Assembly (NCBI GenBank): GCA_030180135.1
Contig: CM058233.1
Span: 63,384,500 to 63,448,499, forward strand
DNA length: 64,000 bases
Direction: 5' to 3'
From: Orychophragmus violaceus
Taxonomy: Eukaryota; Streptophyta; Magnoliopsida; Brassicales; Brassicaceae
The translations under genes were made by a program, and so were the position numbers. A model generated the notes under the pieces. That model was not told the origin of the DNA and searched no databases. It saw nothing but the letters and a program-made list of their open reading frames with translations. Positions 22,760 to 35,004 of the stretch are shown piece by piece; the stretch's first letter is position 1, and each line of letters opens with the position of its first letter.

Positions 22760-23277
22760 TCTTGATTCTAGTGGGAGTTTTGGATTTTGTTTTAGTTATA
22801 ATAAGACGCTATTGTAAACATTCTTTTAGAAGTGTTTAATGAAATTTGATTTCAGCATTATTTATTGTGATCTAAATAATGGTCCCAAAATAAGTTTATG
22901 ACATATTATAGGTCATCAAGTTGAGAACTTGATCATGAAACCCTATAAGTTAATAAATTATTTTGTCCCTAGTCAAGGTTGTAGAATCGGGACACCGCCA
23001 ACCGTTAGAGACTAGATTGTGAGGTGACTGTTGGCTAAGTTTCATGGAGCCAAAGATATGATTATCGCAGTCAGTCACATAGATATATGTCAGTGGACAT
23101 ATGATCGGACATGACCCGCTAATGAGAAGTCTACAAGATAGTAATATCTGTGTCATAAGAAGTTCTCATTACGACTATAGAGTATAGTCCTAAGACCTGA
23201 GTTCATCATGCTTTCTTGCATATGAATTGGTACATTTTGACTTTGTCAAACGTCGATCCGTAACTGGCGGCTATAAC
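22760..23277 (+). other. 3' untranslated part of copia D before E
   Basis: Sequence after the D stop codon, continuous with 38255-38557 once E and one TSD copy are removed. Its complement resembles 23922-24600 and 26984-27620, the equivalent parts of E and F. No gene seen. Confidence 0.75.
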
Positions 23278-23921
23278 TGTAGGATTATGTTTGATCATAG
23301 GTTTAATTTTCAGATTACAACCTATCACATAATCAACTAGGATCTAGGTGATTTGCAGTTGAATCATAAACCAGATCAGAATCATTACCTTGTTATTAGC
23401 GCAGCGGATTGGTAATGAAGAGATCAATGAGAGCAGATGAGAACCGGCTCCTCCTCAGGTATCCACCCTCTTACAAGCTTCTGGATCAGGCTGCTAGACC
23501 AAGCTGAAATCTCAGAGAGAACAGAGAGAGGGACGGCCATACCTAAAGAAATCGCAGAACTGATCTATTATCTGCGTCCCCTCTCCTTTATATAGGCCCA
23601 AGGATTAACCTAATGGCCTATTGGGCTTTTGGGCCCAAGGCCCAAATCAGACAAAAGACTGTATTTTGTCTGGCCCAATTCTCTGTACAAATACAGTAAA
23701 TGCCTTGCATCTTACTGTATTAATTCCTTTTAACTTTCCCGTAAGCTATGGGGTGTGACCCTTAGGGATCATACAATACTGGCAATAAGTCCTAAACTTA
23801 TAGATCATGAGCGGGCTCTAGCAAGTCATCATGACCACCCAGTATTTATGACTTATGTCTGATCTCGACACTTATCATACTTTCTAGAGATAGTACAGTA
23901 GATTTCAGGATATTCCCAACA
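23278..23921 (-). repeat. 3' LTR of copia E
   Basis: TGTAGGATTATG ... ATTCCCAACA, 644 bp, followed by the complement of a polypurine tract (ATCTCCCACTTGTAC). Confidence 0.94.
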
Positions 23922-24780
23922 ATCTCCCACTTGTACTGGAATCCTACATTCCCTAATCCTTTTGTCTCAATATCTCGATCTGGCATAAGGCAAGATGCGT
24001 GTCATCCTTATATAGCCAGACCATGTTCATCGGACCAGATTTGATACTGACAATGCAAACGACTTGGGCAAGTCCGTTTGGGAGTGGCCACTCTCTTACC
24101 AGCTATCAAGTCTCCGATTGGCCTAGAGATATTACCTCCGTTAAACGGCAGGGACAAATCCCATCTTGTTCCATCACTATGAACTACACACTTTATAATA
24201 CACCCAACCAAGGTCCTTATAGCTCCCAGTTACGAAACAGCGTTAGACAATGATCAAAGTGCATCAATCCATGTGCAGCCACATGCATGCGAACTCAGGT
24301 CTAAGGACTATACTCTATAGTCGTATATGAGAACCTCTTATGACACAGATATTAATATCTTGTAGAGTTCTCATCAGCGGGCCATGTCCGGTCATATGCT
24401 CCCCTACATATACCTATGTGTCGACTTTGATGCCGCGCATCTATGACCCCTCGAAACTTGGTCATAAGTCTCAACACACTCTAGTCTCAAATGGTTTTTG
24501 GTGTTCCAATTTCAACAACCTTCGACTATGGACACTATGATTTATGTCATTTCGTTAAACATGGGGTTTCAGGATCAAGTCTACTCATGTACTTCGATGG
24601 CCCATATATAATGACATGAATCATTTTGGAACGATTATTTATATCACAGTTAAAATAATCCAGAAATCATAAATTTCATAAACATAAAATATTATGTTTA
24701 CATGAACCTTTCAAAACAACTAAATAAAGCCCTTTACAAACTCCCACTGAAATTAAGACTACATCTTAATTTCACTTATC
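23922..24780 (-). other. 3' untranslated region of copia E
   Basis: Between the E LTR and the first RNase H remnant. It resembles the same region of F (26984-27838). Short plus-strand ORFs are shadows. Confidence 0.65.
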
Positions 24781-26348
24781 CTACAGCTACAGTCCGCGAC
24801 TCGTGCTTAGGCCTAAGGAGTGGCTTCGTTAATAGATTAGCAACGTTCTCATTCGTTTAAACTTGCTTATCTACTTAACACCTCTGTCATTTATCTCACG
24901 GAATAGGTTATACCTACCCTCAATGTGTTTGGATCTCAGATGTGCAGTTAGCCACATCAAGTTCAGTGATGAACTTTTCTATCCAAACAACCTCTTTCGC
25001 CGCTACCCAAGCTGCGAAATGTTCAGCTTAAGTCATGGAGTCAGCAACAGTGCCTTGCACCGCCAGACAGACACAAGATATAACCGGACTGTGACCGGAA
25101 ATCATCTTTGTCTGTTGAAAACTTGCCTTTCAGACTCTATCGACTTGTAGCACCTCACTTTCTCCGTAAATCAAGAACTTATCCTAAGTATTTTCCAAAT
25201 ACTTGAGGATATTCATTACGTCTATCCAGTGATTCTTTGCTGGATTTGACTGGTCTTTACTTGTCTTGCTTAACTTTAAAGCAACATCAAAACAAGTACG
25301 TGTCATGGCATACATGATAGATCCAATTGCCGACGCATATGGAATCTCATCCATGCATTCAAGCTCAGCAGTTATCGTAGGACATTGTTTCTTGCTTAAC
25401 GTAATGCCATGTGACATTGGCATAAAACCCTTCTTGGAATGCTGAAAACGTGTAGGACTTTGTCAATATAAGAATCCTGACTTTGTCCTATCAGCTCTTT
25501 TGGATCTCTATCTTTAGATCCAAAATCCAAGAACATACGTGGCTTTACCCATGTCAATCATAAAAACAACTCCCAAGCCAGTCCTTTACCGACTGCAGCA
25601 TTGGAACGTTATTTCCGAGAATCAGTATGTCATCGACATTCACTATGAGAAATGCAACATCGCTCCCACTTATCTATTAGTAAACGCACAGTTCCATCTC
25701 GTTCCTGTTCAAGTCAAAACCTTGACTACTTCAACAGAACAAAGATTCCAACTCCGATATGTTTGCTTTCTATCCATGAATTGATCGATGAAGCTAACTT
25801 ACATACAGTATAATTTTTTCGGAGTCCGGGCTCACTTTTGCTTCTGTGAATTTCGCAGGTTCGTCACTTTCAATGATCATCAGATCATGGCAATTAATCA
25901 CGAGAAATCACTCTCGGATTAGTGACGGATTCATTCAGATCTGCGAACTTCAGGCTCTGCAGGTGTAGATTCTACAGAAATCTGTAAATCCATCCGCTGC
26001 TCTCCCTCAACAGGTTGAGCAGCCTCCTGTATTTCTCGAATTTCTTCGAGTTATACTTTTACTCCCACTGTTCTTCTTGGAAAGCAACTTTCCTTTTAGA
26101 AAACAGAATTCCGAACAACCTAACTTCGTTTTCGGAATGGACGTAAAAAGTAACAAGCCTTGGTTTCCCTAGGACAACCAGCGAAGTAGCTCAACTACAA
26201 ATACTCAGTAAAGACGAATTTGGATCATTTCCAGTCCACATTTATGTGGTGTCTTTCAACTGATATTAGTGGAACTATTTCAGCGTAAACTTAGATATTT
26301 CTAGAGCGTTATTCTTAAAGAATATCATGGAAGATTCGTGTGACTCAT
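24781..26348 (-). pseudogene. Integrase-RT-RNase H remnants of copia E
   Basis: Minus-strand stretch still alignable by eye with the D and F polyproteins. 25184-25423 carries the RT/RNase H linker (IPYASAIGSIMYAM, a decayed TRPDVAYALS region, NILKYL). About 25530-25780 corresponds to RT around the YVDD region. 25850-26350 corresponds to the integrase C-terminus and linker. The distance is several hundred bases shorter than in D or F, so part of RT is deleted, and no frame stays open beyond about 80 codons. It cannot make reverse transcriptase. Confidence 0.8.
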
Positions 26349-26353
26349 CTTTA

Positions 26354-26983
26354 TGTTGGAAGTTTTGGTTGATCCTGATTCAATTCTCATATTGATATCA
26401 ACCTAAACATGCATTAGATCTAGGTGTTCTTATTTAGAAACATTAGATCTCACCTTTTACCTGTTTGTTTGCAGCGGAATTGATGAACAGGTCAATGATC
26501 AGGGAGATACACCAAGGGATGAATCCTCCAAAGGCTCACACACGCAATCACCGGAAACTGGCTGCTAGACCGAGCTGAGGGAGGCGCCAGAAAGAGAGAG
26601 AGAGATCGCGGCTGGGATTAGGGTTGGGAGAGAAGAGACTTGGCTTTTAGTCATTAAAAGCCTTCTCTTTCCCTTTTGGGCTTTTGGGCCCAATCTGATT
26701 AAATCCCATTTAATCAGACCCATTAATCTTTCTCTCTTAGTACGACAAATGCCTAGCACTTTTGTCGTACTTCTGCTATGCCGTTCCAACATTATTTCCT
26801 GCTAGCTTAAGCGTGTGACCCATATGGGATCATACAATAAAGGCAATAAGTCCAAGACTTATAGATCATGAGCGGACTCTAGCAAGCCATCATGACCCCC
26901 AGTATTGTATGACTTATGTCTGATCACTGACATACTCTTACGTTATAGAGACAGTACAGAGATTGCTGGACACAATTCCAACA
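26354..26983 (-). repeat. 3' LTR of copia F
   Basis: TGTTGGAAGTTTTGG ... CACAATTCCAACA, 630 bp, same sequence as 33489-34118. Confidence 0.95.
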
Positions 26984-27838
26984 ATCTCCCACTTGAACTG
27001 GAATCTCTGTATTCATAATCCCTTTCGTCTCAATATCTCGATTAGTCATAAGGCAAGATTAGTGTCATCCTTATAAAGTCTAATCTTGTTCATCGGACTC
27101 TGATTTTATACTGACAATCCAAACGACTCGGGAAAGTCCGTTTGAGCATGGCCATGCGTTTTCCAGTATTCAAATCTCCGATTGGCCTAGAGATATTCAC
27201 TCCATTTATATTGGAGGGACAAATCCCATCTTGTTCCATCACTGTAAACTACTCATTTCATAATGTACCCAAACAAGGTCCTTATAGCTATCACATAATG
27301 ATAACGTTAGACAATGATCAAAGTATATCAGTCCATGTGCAGTCACATGCATGTGAACTCAGGTCTAAGGACTATACTCTATAGTCGTAGTAAGAATCTC
27401 TTATGACACAGATATAAATATCCTGAAGAGTTCTTATAGTCGGGTCTTGTCCGGTCGTATGTTCCCAACATACACCTATGTACTGACTTTGATGCCGTGC
27501 ATCTATGACACACTGAGACTTTGTCATAAGTCACGTACCAATCTAGTCTCACACGGTTGTTGGTGTTCCAGTTTCAACAACCTTCGACTAGGGACATGAT
27601 GATATAAAACATTTATCAAATATAGGATCTCATGATCAAGCTAAATGACTTCGATGACTCAAGATCAAATCATTTACTTCGATGACCTATAAAATGGTTC
27701 ATATCATTTTGGAACGATTATTTCATCACAGTTAAAATAATCTTGAAATAATAATTTCATTAAAACATAAAATAATGTTTTACAAGAACATATCAAATAA
27801 CTAAAATAAAGCTCACAAAACTCCCACTCAAATTTAGA
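26984..27838 (-). other. 3' untranslated region of copia F
   Basis: Between the polyprotein stop and the LTR; includes the complement of the polypurine tract at its left end. No gene seen. Confidence 0.75.
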
Positions 27839-30800
27839 TTACATTTCAATGTTTCTAATGCCTACAGCTTCAGTCAGTAACTCGAGCTTAGGCCTTGGGA
27901 GTGGCTTTGTCAACGGATCAGCGACATTATCATCTGTCGGAACTCGGCTGATCTTGACTTCCTTTCTATTAATGATGTCACGTATCAAGTGATATCTTCT
28001 TAGAACATGCTTGGATTTCTGGTGTGATCTTGGTTCCTTTGCCTGAGCTATAGCACCATTGTTGTCACAAAACAGTGCCAGAGGCTCAGCCGCATCTGGT
28101 ATCACACCTAGTTCCATAATGAACTTTCGTATCCAAACAGCTTCCTTCGCCGCTTCTGAGGCGGCGATATATTCAGCTTCTGTAGTGGAATCAGCAACGG
28201 TGTCCTGCTTGGAGCTTCTCCAACTTACTGCACCGCCATTCAGACAAAAGACATAACCGGACTGTGACCGGAAATCATCTGTGTCTGTCTGGAAACTTGC
28301 GTCCGTGAATCCACTGACTTTAAGCACATCACTTCCACCGTACACTAAGAACTTATCCTTAGTATGTCTTAGATACTTCAAGATATTCTTTACGGCAATC
28401 CAATGGTTTTCACCTGGATTTGACTGGTATCTACTCGTCATGCTCAATGCATAAGCAACATCAGGACGAGTACAGATCATGGCATACATGACAGATCCTA
28501 TTGCAGATGCATAAGGAATATTCTTCATGCGCTCAAGCTCAGCAGCCGACGTAGGGCTCTGCTTCTTGCTTAGCGTTGTGCCATGTACCATCGGCGTGAA
28601 GCCCTTCTTGGAATCTTTCATGCTGAATCTTTGTAGGACTTTGTCAATGTATGAGTCTTGACACAAGCCTATCAGCCTCTTAGGTCTATCCCGATAGATC
28701 CTAATTCCAAGAACGTATGCGGCTTCACCCATGTCTTTCATGGAAAAACAACTTCCAAGCCAGTCCTTTACAGACTTCAGCATTGGAACGTCGTTTCCGA
28801 GAAGTAGTATGTCATCGACATACAGAATAAGAAATACAATCTTGCTCCCACTAGATTTCTTATACACGCATTGTTCTTCTTCGTTTCTGATGAAGTCAAA
28901 TTGCTTGATCGCTTCATCAAAACGAAGATTCCAGCTCCTCGATGCTTGCTTCAATCCATAAATGGATTTATGAAGCTTGCACACCTTCCCAGCATTCTTT
29001 GGATCTATGTAACCGTCAGGTTGCGTCATATACACATCCTCTTCCAGAATACCATTCAGGAAGGCGGTTTTCACGTCCATCTGCCAAATTTCATAATCAT
29101 GAAAAGCTGCAGTTGCTAGTAGAATCCGAATAGATTTCATCATAGCCACCGGTGAATAGGTTTCATCGTAGTCCACACCGTGAACTTGTCTGAAACCTTT
29201 TGCCACCAACCTGGCTTTATAAATCTGGACATTTCCATCCACGTCAATCTTCTTCTTGAAGATCCATTTGCACTCGATGGCTTTTACACCAGCGGGTAAG
29301 TCAACCAACGAAAATACTTGGTTGACCGACATGGAGTCCATTTCGGAATCAGTGGCCTTGCGCCACTTAGAGGAATCTGGGCCCATCATGGCTTGATTGA
29401 AGTTCGATGGTTCATCACCATCAATGATCAAAAGATCATGACAGTCAGTCACGAGGAATCCCTGATATCTCTCGGGTTCGTGACGGATCCTCCCGGATCT
29501 TCGAACTTCAGGTACTACAGGTTCAGTCTCTACAATTTCTTGTAGATCCTCCTGCTGCTCTTCCTCATTAGGTTGAGCAGTATCCTGTTCATTTTGAATT
29601 TCTTCAAGCAGTACCTTACTCCCACTGTCTTTCTTAGAGAGAAACTCTCTTTCAAGAAAGTTACAATCCCGGGCAACAAAGATCTTGTTCTCGGAACGTA
29701 GATAGAAGTAATAAGCCTTGGTTTCCCGTGGATAACCAATGAAGTAGCATTTGTCAGATTTTGGTGTAAGCTTGTCTGAGATCAATCTCTTGACATGGGC
29801 TTCACAACCCCAAATTCTGAGATAAGACAGCACTGGAGCTTCTCCAGTCCATAATTCATATGGTGTCTTTGCTACTGCTTTTGATGGCGCTCTATTTAGA
29901 GTGAACACTGCTGTTAGCAGAGCATATCCCCAAAGGGATATTGGAAGGTCTGTGTGACTCATCATAGATCGAACCATATCCAATAAGGTCCGATTTCTCC
30001 TCTCAGACACACCATTCCATTGAGGTGTTCCAGGAGGAGTGAGTTGGGACACGATCCCACACTCTCTTAGATGATCACTGAATTCCTGGCTTAAGTATTC
30101 TCCTCCTCGGTCGGACCGAAGAGCCTTAATGCTTTTGCCAAGTTGGTTCTGTACTTCATTTTGGAATTCTCTGAACTTCTCAAAAGATTCAGACTTATGT
30201 TTCATCAAATAAACATATCCATACCTACTGAAATCATCAGTGAAGGTAATGAAGTACTGATAGTTTCCTCTTGCATTAGTGGACATTGGGCCACACACAT
30301 CAGTGTGTATCAGGCCCAATAAGTCACTGGCCCTCTCGTTAGGTTTATTAAAGGGGGCCCGTGTCATTTTGCCCATCATGCAGGATTCGCATTTCTCACA
30401 TGACTCAAAGTCAAATGAGCCAAGAAGTCCATTCGAATGGAGCCTCTTGATGCGTTTCTCGCTGATGTGCCCTAAACGACAATGCCATAGAAACGTTCGG
30501 TTTTCCTCATTAGGTTTAAACCGTTTTGTATTAATGTTATAAATTGGCGCGGATTGATCGAGTATGTAAAGCCCATTCGTAAGAGGGGCAGAACCATAGA
30601 ACAAATTGTTGCGATTGAAGGAACATAATTTATTCTTAACTGAAAAATCATAACCTTCCAAATCCAACAAAGAAATTGAAATAATATTTCTGCTTATAGC
30701 AGGTACAAAATAACAATTATTAAGTTCTAAAATCAATCCCGAAGGTAAAGACAACAAGTATGTTCCTACAGCTAGTGCTGAAACTTTCGCTCCATTCCCA

Positions 30801-31816
30801 ACTCGTAGCTCTACTTGTCCTTGCTTCAGCCTTCTACTGTTGCTGAGTGCCTGCATATTAGTACAAATATGAGCCCCACAACCAGTATCCATGACCCATG
30901 AGGTATTATCAGAAGTAGTTGTATTAACTTCTATAACAAAAATACCTGATGAAGAAGTCTCGAAAGTCTTCTTCTTTAATTCCTTTAGACCTTCCTGGAA
31001 TTTCTTGCAATCTCTTCTCCAATGCCCCAGTTCTTTGCAGAACCTGCACATGTCAGTTGGCCCAGCCTTGGATTTGGGCTTGGGCTTTGGCGTGTCCTTG
31101 TCCGAGACTTGGACACCCTTGGCCTTTCCCTTATCCTTAGCAGAAGACTTCTTAAACCCCTTGCCCTTTTGTACCATAAGTACATTGGGGTCCTTGGTGG
31201 TTTTCTTCAAGTTGGGCTCTGCAGTCTTGAGCATTCCGTGAAGCTCAGGCAGTGTCTTACTCAAGCCATGCATGTTAAAGTTCAGAATGAACTGATCATA
31301 GCTTGCAGGTAAAGACTGCAGAATGATGTCGCAGGCAAGTTCCTGGCTGATTGGGCAGTCGAGTTTGTGAAGATGATCGAGATAACCCATCATCTTCAAC
31401 ACATGAGGACTCACTGCCGCATTCGCAGCCAACTTACAGTCCAAGAGGTTCTTAACTGTCTGGAACCTCTCGGTCCTAGCCTGCTCCTGAAAAAGGGATT
31501 TCAGGCTTGCCATGATCTCGATTGGAGACAATACACTTTCGAACTGTTTTTGCAGCTCAGGAGTCATTGTCACCAACATCAGGCAATAAACATCATTTTC
31601 ATCTGACGAATGCTTTTCCCAAGCATTGTGCAGAGTCCTGGCAGCATTGGCAAGAGGCCTCTCGGGGAGGGGATCTCGAAGGACGTAATCCTTCTTCTCC
31701 TGCTTGAGGACCAGCCTCAAGTTCCTTGACCATGTCAGGAAGTTCGTTCCAGTCAGCTTCTCCTTCTCGAGAACAGACCGGATCGAGAATGTGTTTTGTG
31801 TGCTTGTAGTAGTCAT
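27839..31816 (-). CDS. gag-pol: Ty1/copia gag-pol polyprotein of element F, intact
   Basis: A 1325-aa single-frame polyprotein, close to that of D throughout with a net gain of 4 residues before protease. Zinc knuckle C257-C260-H265-C270 (CRFCKELGHWRRDC). Protease D310-T311-G312 (WVMDTGCGAH). Integrase HCRLGH zinc domain and catalytic residues at about D506, D569, E605 (HTDVCGP, LRSDRGGEY, SERRNRT). RT with MDVKTAFLNG and YVDD near 999-1002. RNase H TDASFQT, ADSTTEAEY and CDNNGA. Here the usual IWGC motif is present. The ATG lies about 1.7 kb downstream of the 5' LTR after a long leader. All parts needed for autonomous retrotransposition are visible; whether it is expressed cannot be told. 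Confidence 0.97.
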   Translation of the reverse strand: MTTTSTQNTFSIRSVLEKEKLTGTNFLTWSRNLRLVLKQEKKDYVLRDPLPERPLANAARTLHNAWEKHSSDENDVYCLMLVTMTPELQKQFESVLSPIEIMASLKSLFQEQARTERFQTVKNLLDCKLAANAAVSPHVLKMMGYLDHLHKLDCPISQELACDIILQSLPASYDQFILNFNMHGLSKTLPELHGMLKTAEPNLKKTTKDPNVLMVQKGKGFKKSSAKDKGKAKGVQVSDKDTPKPKPKSKAGPTDMCRFCKELGHWRRDCKKFQEGLKELKKKTFETSSSGIFVIEVNTTTSDNTSWVMDTGCGAHICTNMQALSNSRRLKQGQVELRVGNGAKVSALAVGTYLLSLPSGLILELNNCYFVPAISRNIISISLLDLEGYDFSVKNKLCSFNRNNLFYGSAPLTNGLYILDQSAPIYNINTKRFKPNEENRTFLWHCRLGHISEKRIKRLHSNGLLGSFDFESCEKCESCMMGKMTRAPFNKPNERASDLLGLIHTDVCGPMSTNARGNYQYFITFTDDFSRYGYVYLMKHKSESFEKFREFQNEVQNQLGKSIKALRSDRGGEYLSQEFSDHLRECGIVSQLTPPGTPQWNGVSERRNRTLLDMVRSMMSHTDLPISLWGYALLTAVFTLNRAPSKAVAKTPYELWTGEAPVLSYLRIWGCEAHVKRLISDKLTPKSDKCYFIGYPRETKAYYFYLRSENKIFVARDCNFLEREFLSKKDSGSKVLLEEIQNEQDTAQPNEEEQQEDLQEIVETEPVVPEVRRSGRIRHEPERYQGFLVTDCHDLLIIDGDEPSNFNQAMMGPDSSKWRKATDSEMDSMSVNQVFSLVDLPAGVKAIECKWIFKKKIDVDGNVQIYKARLVAKGFRQVHGVDYDETYSPVAMMKSIRILLATAAFHDYEIWQMDVKTAFLNGILEEDVYMTQPDGYIDPKNAGKVCKLHKSIYGLKQASRSWNLRFDEAIKQFDFIRNEEEQCVYKKSSGSKIVFLILYVDDILLLGNDVPMLKSVKDWLGSCFSMKDMGEAAYVLGIRIYRDRPKRLIGLCQDSYIDKVLQRFSMKDSKKGFTPMVHGTTLSKKQSPTSAAELERMKNIPYASAIGSVMYAMICTRPDVAYALSMTSRYQSNPGENHWIAVKNILKYLRHTKDKFLVYGGSDVLKVSGFTDASFQTDTDDFRSQSGYVFCLNGGAVSWRSSKQDTVADSTTEAEYIAASEAAKEAVWIRKFIMELGVIPDAAEPLALFCDNNGAIAQAKEPRSHQKSKHVLRRYHLIRDIINRKEVKISRVPTDDNVADPLTKPLPRPKLELLTEAVGIRNIEM

Positions 31817-33475
31817 ATCTGAAATATATAAATAAAAAGGTTATTAGTTATATGTTCAAAATGATTAATCTCGTATTAAAGTATAATATGATTAATCATG
31901 CATTATATTCAATAACATAAGTTACCCTCAATAGAATATAATGATTCCAAGATCCACATATAACTAAGATCAAAGTGGGCCACTGGCCGTCACCCAACCT
32001 TAGCTTATATCGGTAAGCCCTATATCGGCTAATTATATCCGTGATATAACTCTTGGTTGTGAATCTGGGCCCGAGGCCCAATCCACACTGATGTCTCAAG
32101 GCCCGGGACTCCCGATGGCCTAGTCAAGAAAACCGGACTATACAGTCATGTAATCATTAATGTCTGGGACTCCCAATGACATTTATGAATCACAAACCGT
32201 CTTACCCACGCAAAAGCAGACATCCTCACACTGTAAGGCCATGAATGCAATTGAATGGGCTTTGACAGCTGACATAGCCTGGACAAGACATCCAACGCTT
32301 GATATTATTTGAGGTTCGTAGGTTTATTAAAATTATTCCCAAAATAGAAGATTACTATTTCGGGAAACTTTCTATTTATGGAAACCTACTATTTTTGGAA
32401 ACTTTCTAAAATTGGAAACTTTCTAAAACCGGAAACTTTCTAACTTTAGAAATCTCTTAAAATCCAAAACCCGCAAATTCAGAAAATTCTATATTAAGAA
32501 ACTTTCTAATTATAAAATTTCGGAAACTTTAATTTAAAAACGACTTTATAATTTTATAAAATAGATTTTAAATTATTCTGAAGAAAGACTCAATTAACTG
32601 GCCCAATTGTTTTAACTTCTTGGCCCGAGGCCCAAGAATTGGTCCATGTCCAAGACATGACCCAATTGTCCAATTAATTGACATAACCGGTCTGGTTCAT
32701 TAAAACTGGTCTAACCAAGTTTTAATTACTACGATGACCACAATTGTCAACCGATTATTTACTAAACCGGAATTTCTCAATTTATTTGGTCCAACCAAAT
32801 CAAATTAGAAATTCCCGGTTTAGGCACTAAATCCAATATTTCTTTCGACATTGGATTTCTTATTCCGGTTTAACCAGATTCAATAAACTTATCAAATCTG
32901 TTTATTAAACCGAAACGTTGATTTTAATCAAGTTTTAAACCGAACCGAACCGAATTGGTCACGAACCGAACCAAGTTGGTCGTGACCTAGTTTCCATCAC
33001 TCTCCACCAGCCGCATGTGATGATCCAAGATCAAGACGGCGCGGACGGGACGGGACTAGGACGGTACACGGGACGCGGACGGGTTGCTCGGACGGACGCT
33101 CCGCACGCGAGCTGGACGGGACGGACGATCGGACGAGCGATCGGGACGAGCGATCGGATGTGTCGCGATGATCGATTGCGATCGATCGAATGATCCGATC
33201 CAATCCGACCATCCCGACTGCCCGACCCGCGATCCCGTCCGTCCGACCGGCCATTCCTCTCGGCCAACAACCAACCGGCCAAGCCGGTCGATCACACCTC
33301 GGCCGATCAACAAAACCCGAGTCATATAGCTCGGTTTTGTGATCCAATTGATGTGTTTAGATTTTAATTCTGATTCTTAACTGTTTTATCTTATCAGTAA
33401 TTGATTCAAAAACAATTCTAAACAGATTTAACAGCCTAAACAATGAATCTAAAACAAGAAACCTAAGAACCAATG
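31817..33475 (-). other. Long leader of copia F
   Basis: About 1.66 kb between primer site and polyprotein ATG. 31970-32200 is shared with the leader of E (GTGGGCCACTGGCCGTCACC near 31974 and 36051). The rest is AT-rich except for the CpG-dense block at 33031-33310. ORFs here are by-products of that GC-rich block. Confidence 0.75.
33031..33310. repeat. CpG-dense GGACGGGACG/CGATCG block in F leader
   Basis: About 280 bp packed with GGACGG, CGGACG and CGATCG words, in contrast to the AT-rich leader on both sides. It has no counterpart at the same place in the E leader. No tandem period is exact. Confidence 0.7.
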
Positions 33476-33487
33476 GCTCTGATACCA
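33476..33487 (-). other. Primer-binding site of copia F
   Basis: GCTCTGATACCA, the complement of TGGTATCAGAGC, next to the 5' LTR at 33489. Confidence 0.92.
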
Positions 33488-33488
33488 C

Positions 33489-34118
33489 TGTTGGAAGTTT
33501 TGGTTGATCCTGATTCAATTCTCATATTGATATCAACCTAAACATGCATTAGATCTAGGTGTTCTTATTTAGAAACATTAGATCTCACCTTTTACCTGTT
33601 TGTTTGCAGCGGAATTGATGAACAGGTCAATGATCAGGGAGATACACCAAGGGATGAATCCTCCAAAGGCTCACACACGCAATCACCGGAAACTGGCTGC
33701 TAGACCGAGCTGAGGGAGGCGCCAGAAAGAGAGAGAGAGATCGCGGCTGGGATTAGGGTTGGGAGAGAAGAGACTTGGCTTTTAGTCATTAAAAGCCTTC
33801 TCTTTCCCTTTTGGGCTTTTGGGCCCAATCTGATTAAATCCCATTTAATCAGACCCATTAATCTTTCTCTCTTAGTACGACAAATGCCTAGCACTTTTGT
33901 CGTACTTCTGCTATGCCGTTCCAACATTATTTCCTGCTAGCTTAAGCGTGTGACCCATATGGGATCATACAATAAAGGCAATAAGTCCAAGACTTATAGA
34001 TCATGAGCGGACTCTAGCAAGCCATCATGACCCCCAGTATTGTATGACTTATGTCTGATCACTGACATACTCTTACGTTATAGAGACAGTACAGAGATTG
34101 CTGGACACAATTCCAACA
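33489..34118 (-). repeat. 5' LTR of copia F
   Basis: 630 bp, same as 26354-26983 by eye. The embedded 75-codon ORF is identical in both LTRs and is not a gene. Confidence 0.95.
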
Positions 34119-34123
34119 ATTTA

Positions 34124-35004
34124 ATCATTTCTAATAAGATCTGATTCTTTCTCACAGAAACACCTCCAGGTTTTCAGGAGAAATGAGCTGTGAAACGACT
34201 TCACACTCATTCATATGATCACACCATCAATGACTTAAGTATTCTCACTCGTGATCTAATCCAGAGTCTCAATACTTCTGTCACTCAGATTCTATACCTC
34301 ATTCTGGAACTCTTTCGACCATTTCAAAGAATTCTGACTCGTGTCTCATCAAATGAACACAGTCATACTCACTGAAGTAATCAGTAAAGATAATGAAGTA
34401 CAGGAAATTTTCTCTGGCATTACTGCTCATCGGGCCACATACATGAGTATGTTCAAGGTCCAATAAGTCTTTGGGCTTTTCTGTAGCTCGGCTAAGATGG
34501 GCCCTTTGTATTTTGGTCCAGTAAGCAGAATTCAAGTCTCATAAGATATCCGATCAAATGAGCTCAAAAGTCCATAACTATGGGATTTCTGAATCCGACT
34601 TACTCTATGTGACCAAAACATTTACGCCAAGAAAAATCAGGTTTAATTCATCAGATTTAAACCAATTCGGTATTTATGTTACATTTAGGCACTCTTTGGT
34701 TTAAGATATAAAACCCATTCCTTGAATAGGGTGCTACAATCAATATTTCATTGAGATCAAAAGAACAAAACTTGTCTTTTATCAAAATGAAAAACATTCA
34801 AATCCTTAAAGCAGGTACATTGTAGCAATTACTTAATACAAAACCAAGCCTCAAAGGCATCTACAAGTGAAAACCCTACGGGTGAGGCAGCATCCATAGC
34901 TCCTTCCAGACATGCAGTTCCACTTGTCCTTCCTTCAACGTTCTACTGTTGCTTAGGCTCTGCATATTATAACAAATATCAGTGCCACAACCAGTATCCA
35001 ATAC
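34124..35004 (-). pseudogene. Protease and N-terminal integrase remnant of copia E
   Basis: Directly after gag a TAG replaces the tryptophan before the protease motif VLDTGCG, and the following GAH reads GTD. 34299-34535 still shows HVCGPMSSNARENF and FTDYFSEY of the integrase core, with the first catalytic aspartate changed (HTHVCGP) and a truncated N-terminus. Copia F interrupts the remnant at 34119. Non-functional. Confidence 0.82.

Larger units (their letters stand above)
26354..34118 (-). mobile_element. Ty1/copia element F, intact and youngest of the nest
   Basis: Complete minus-strand element of 7765 bp. The 630-bp LTRs (26354-26983 and 33489-34118) appear identical by eye. Primer site 33476-33487, polypurine tract from 26984, intact 1325-aa polyprotein 27839-31816. 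Flanks CTTTA (26349-26353) and ATTTA (34119-34123) form a 5-bp TSD with one difference. It lies in E's integrase remnant. Identical LTRs, a full open frame and intact catalytic motifs make it a candidate active element. Confidence 0.94.

Noticed and set aside
33031..33347. Several 80-116-aa Arg/Ser/Pro-rich ORFs on both strands
   Set aside because: Caused by the GC-rich block lacking AT-type stops; overlapping in all frames with no domain.
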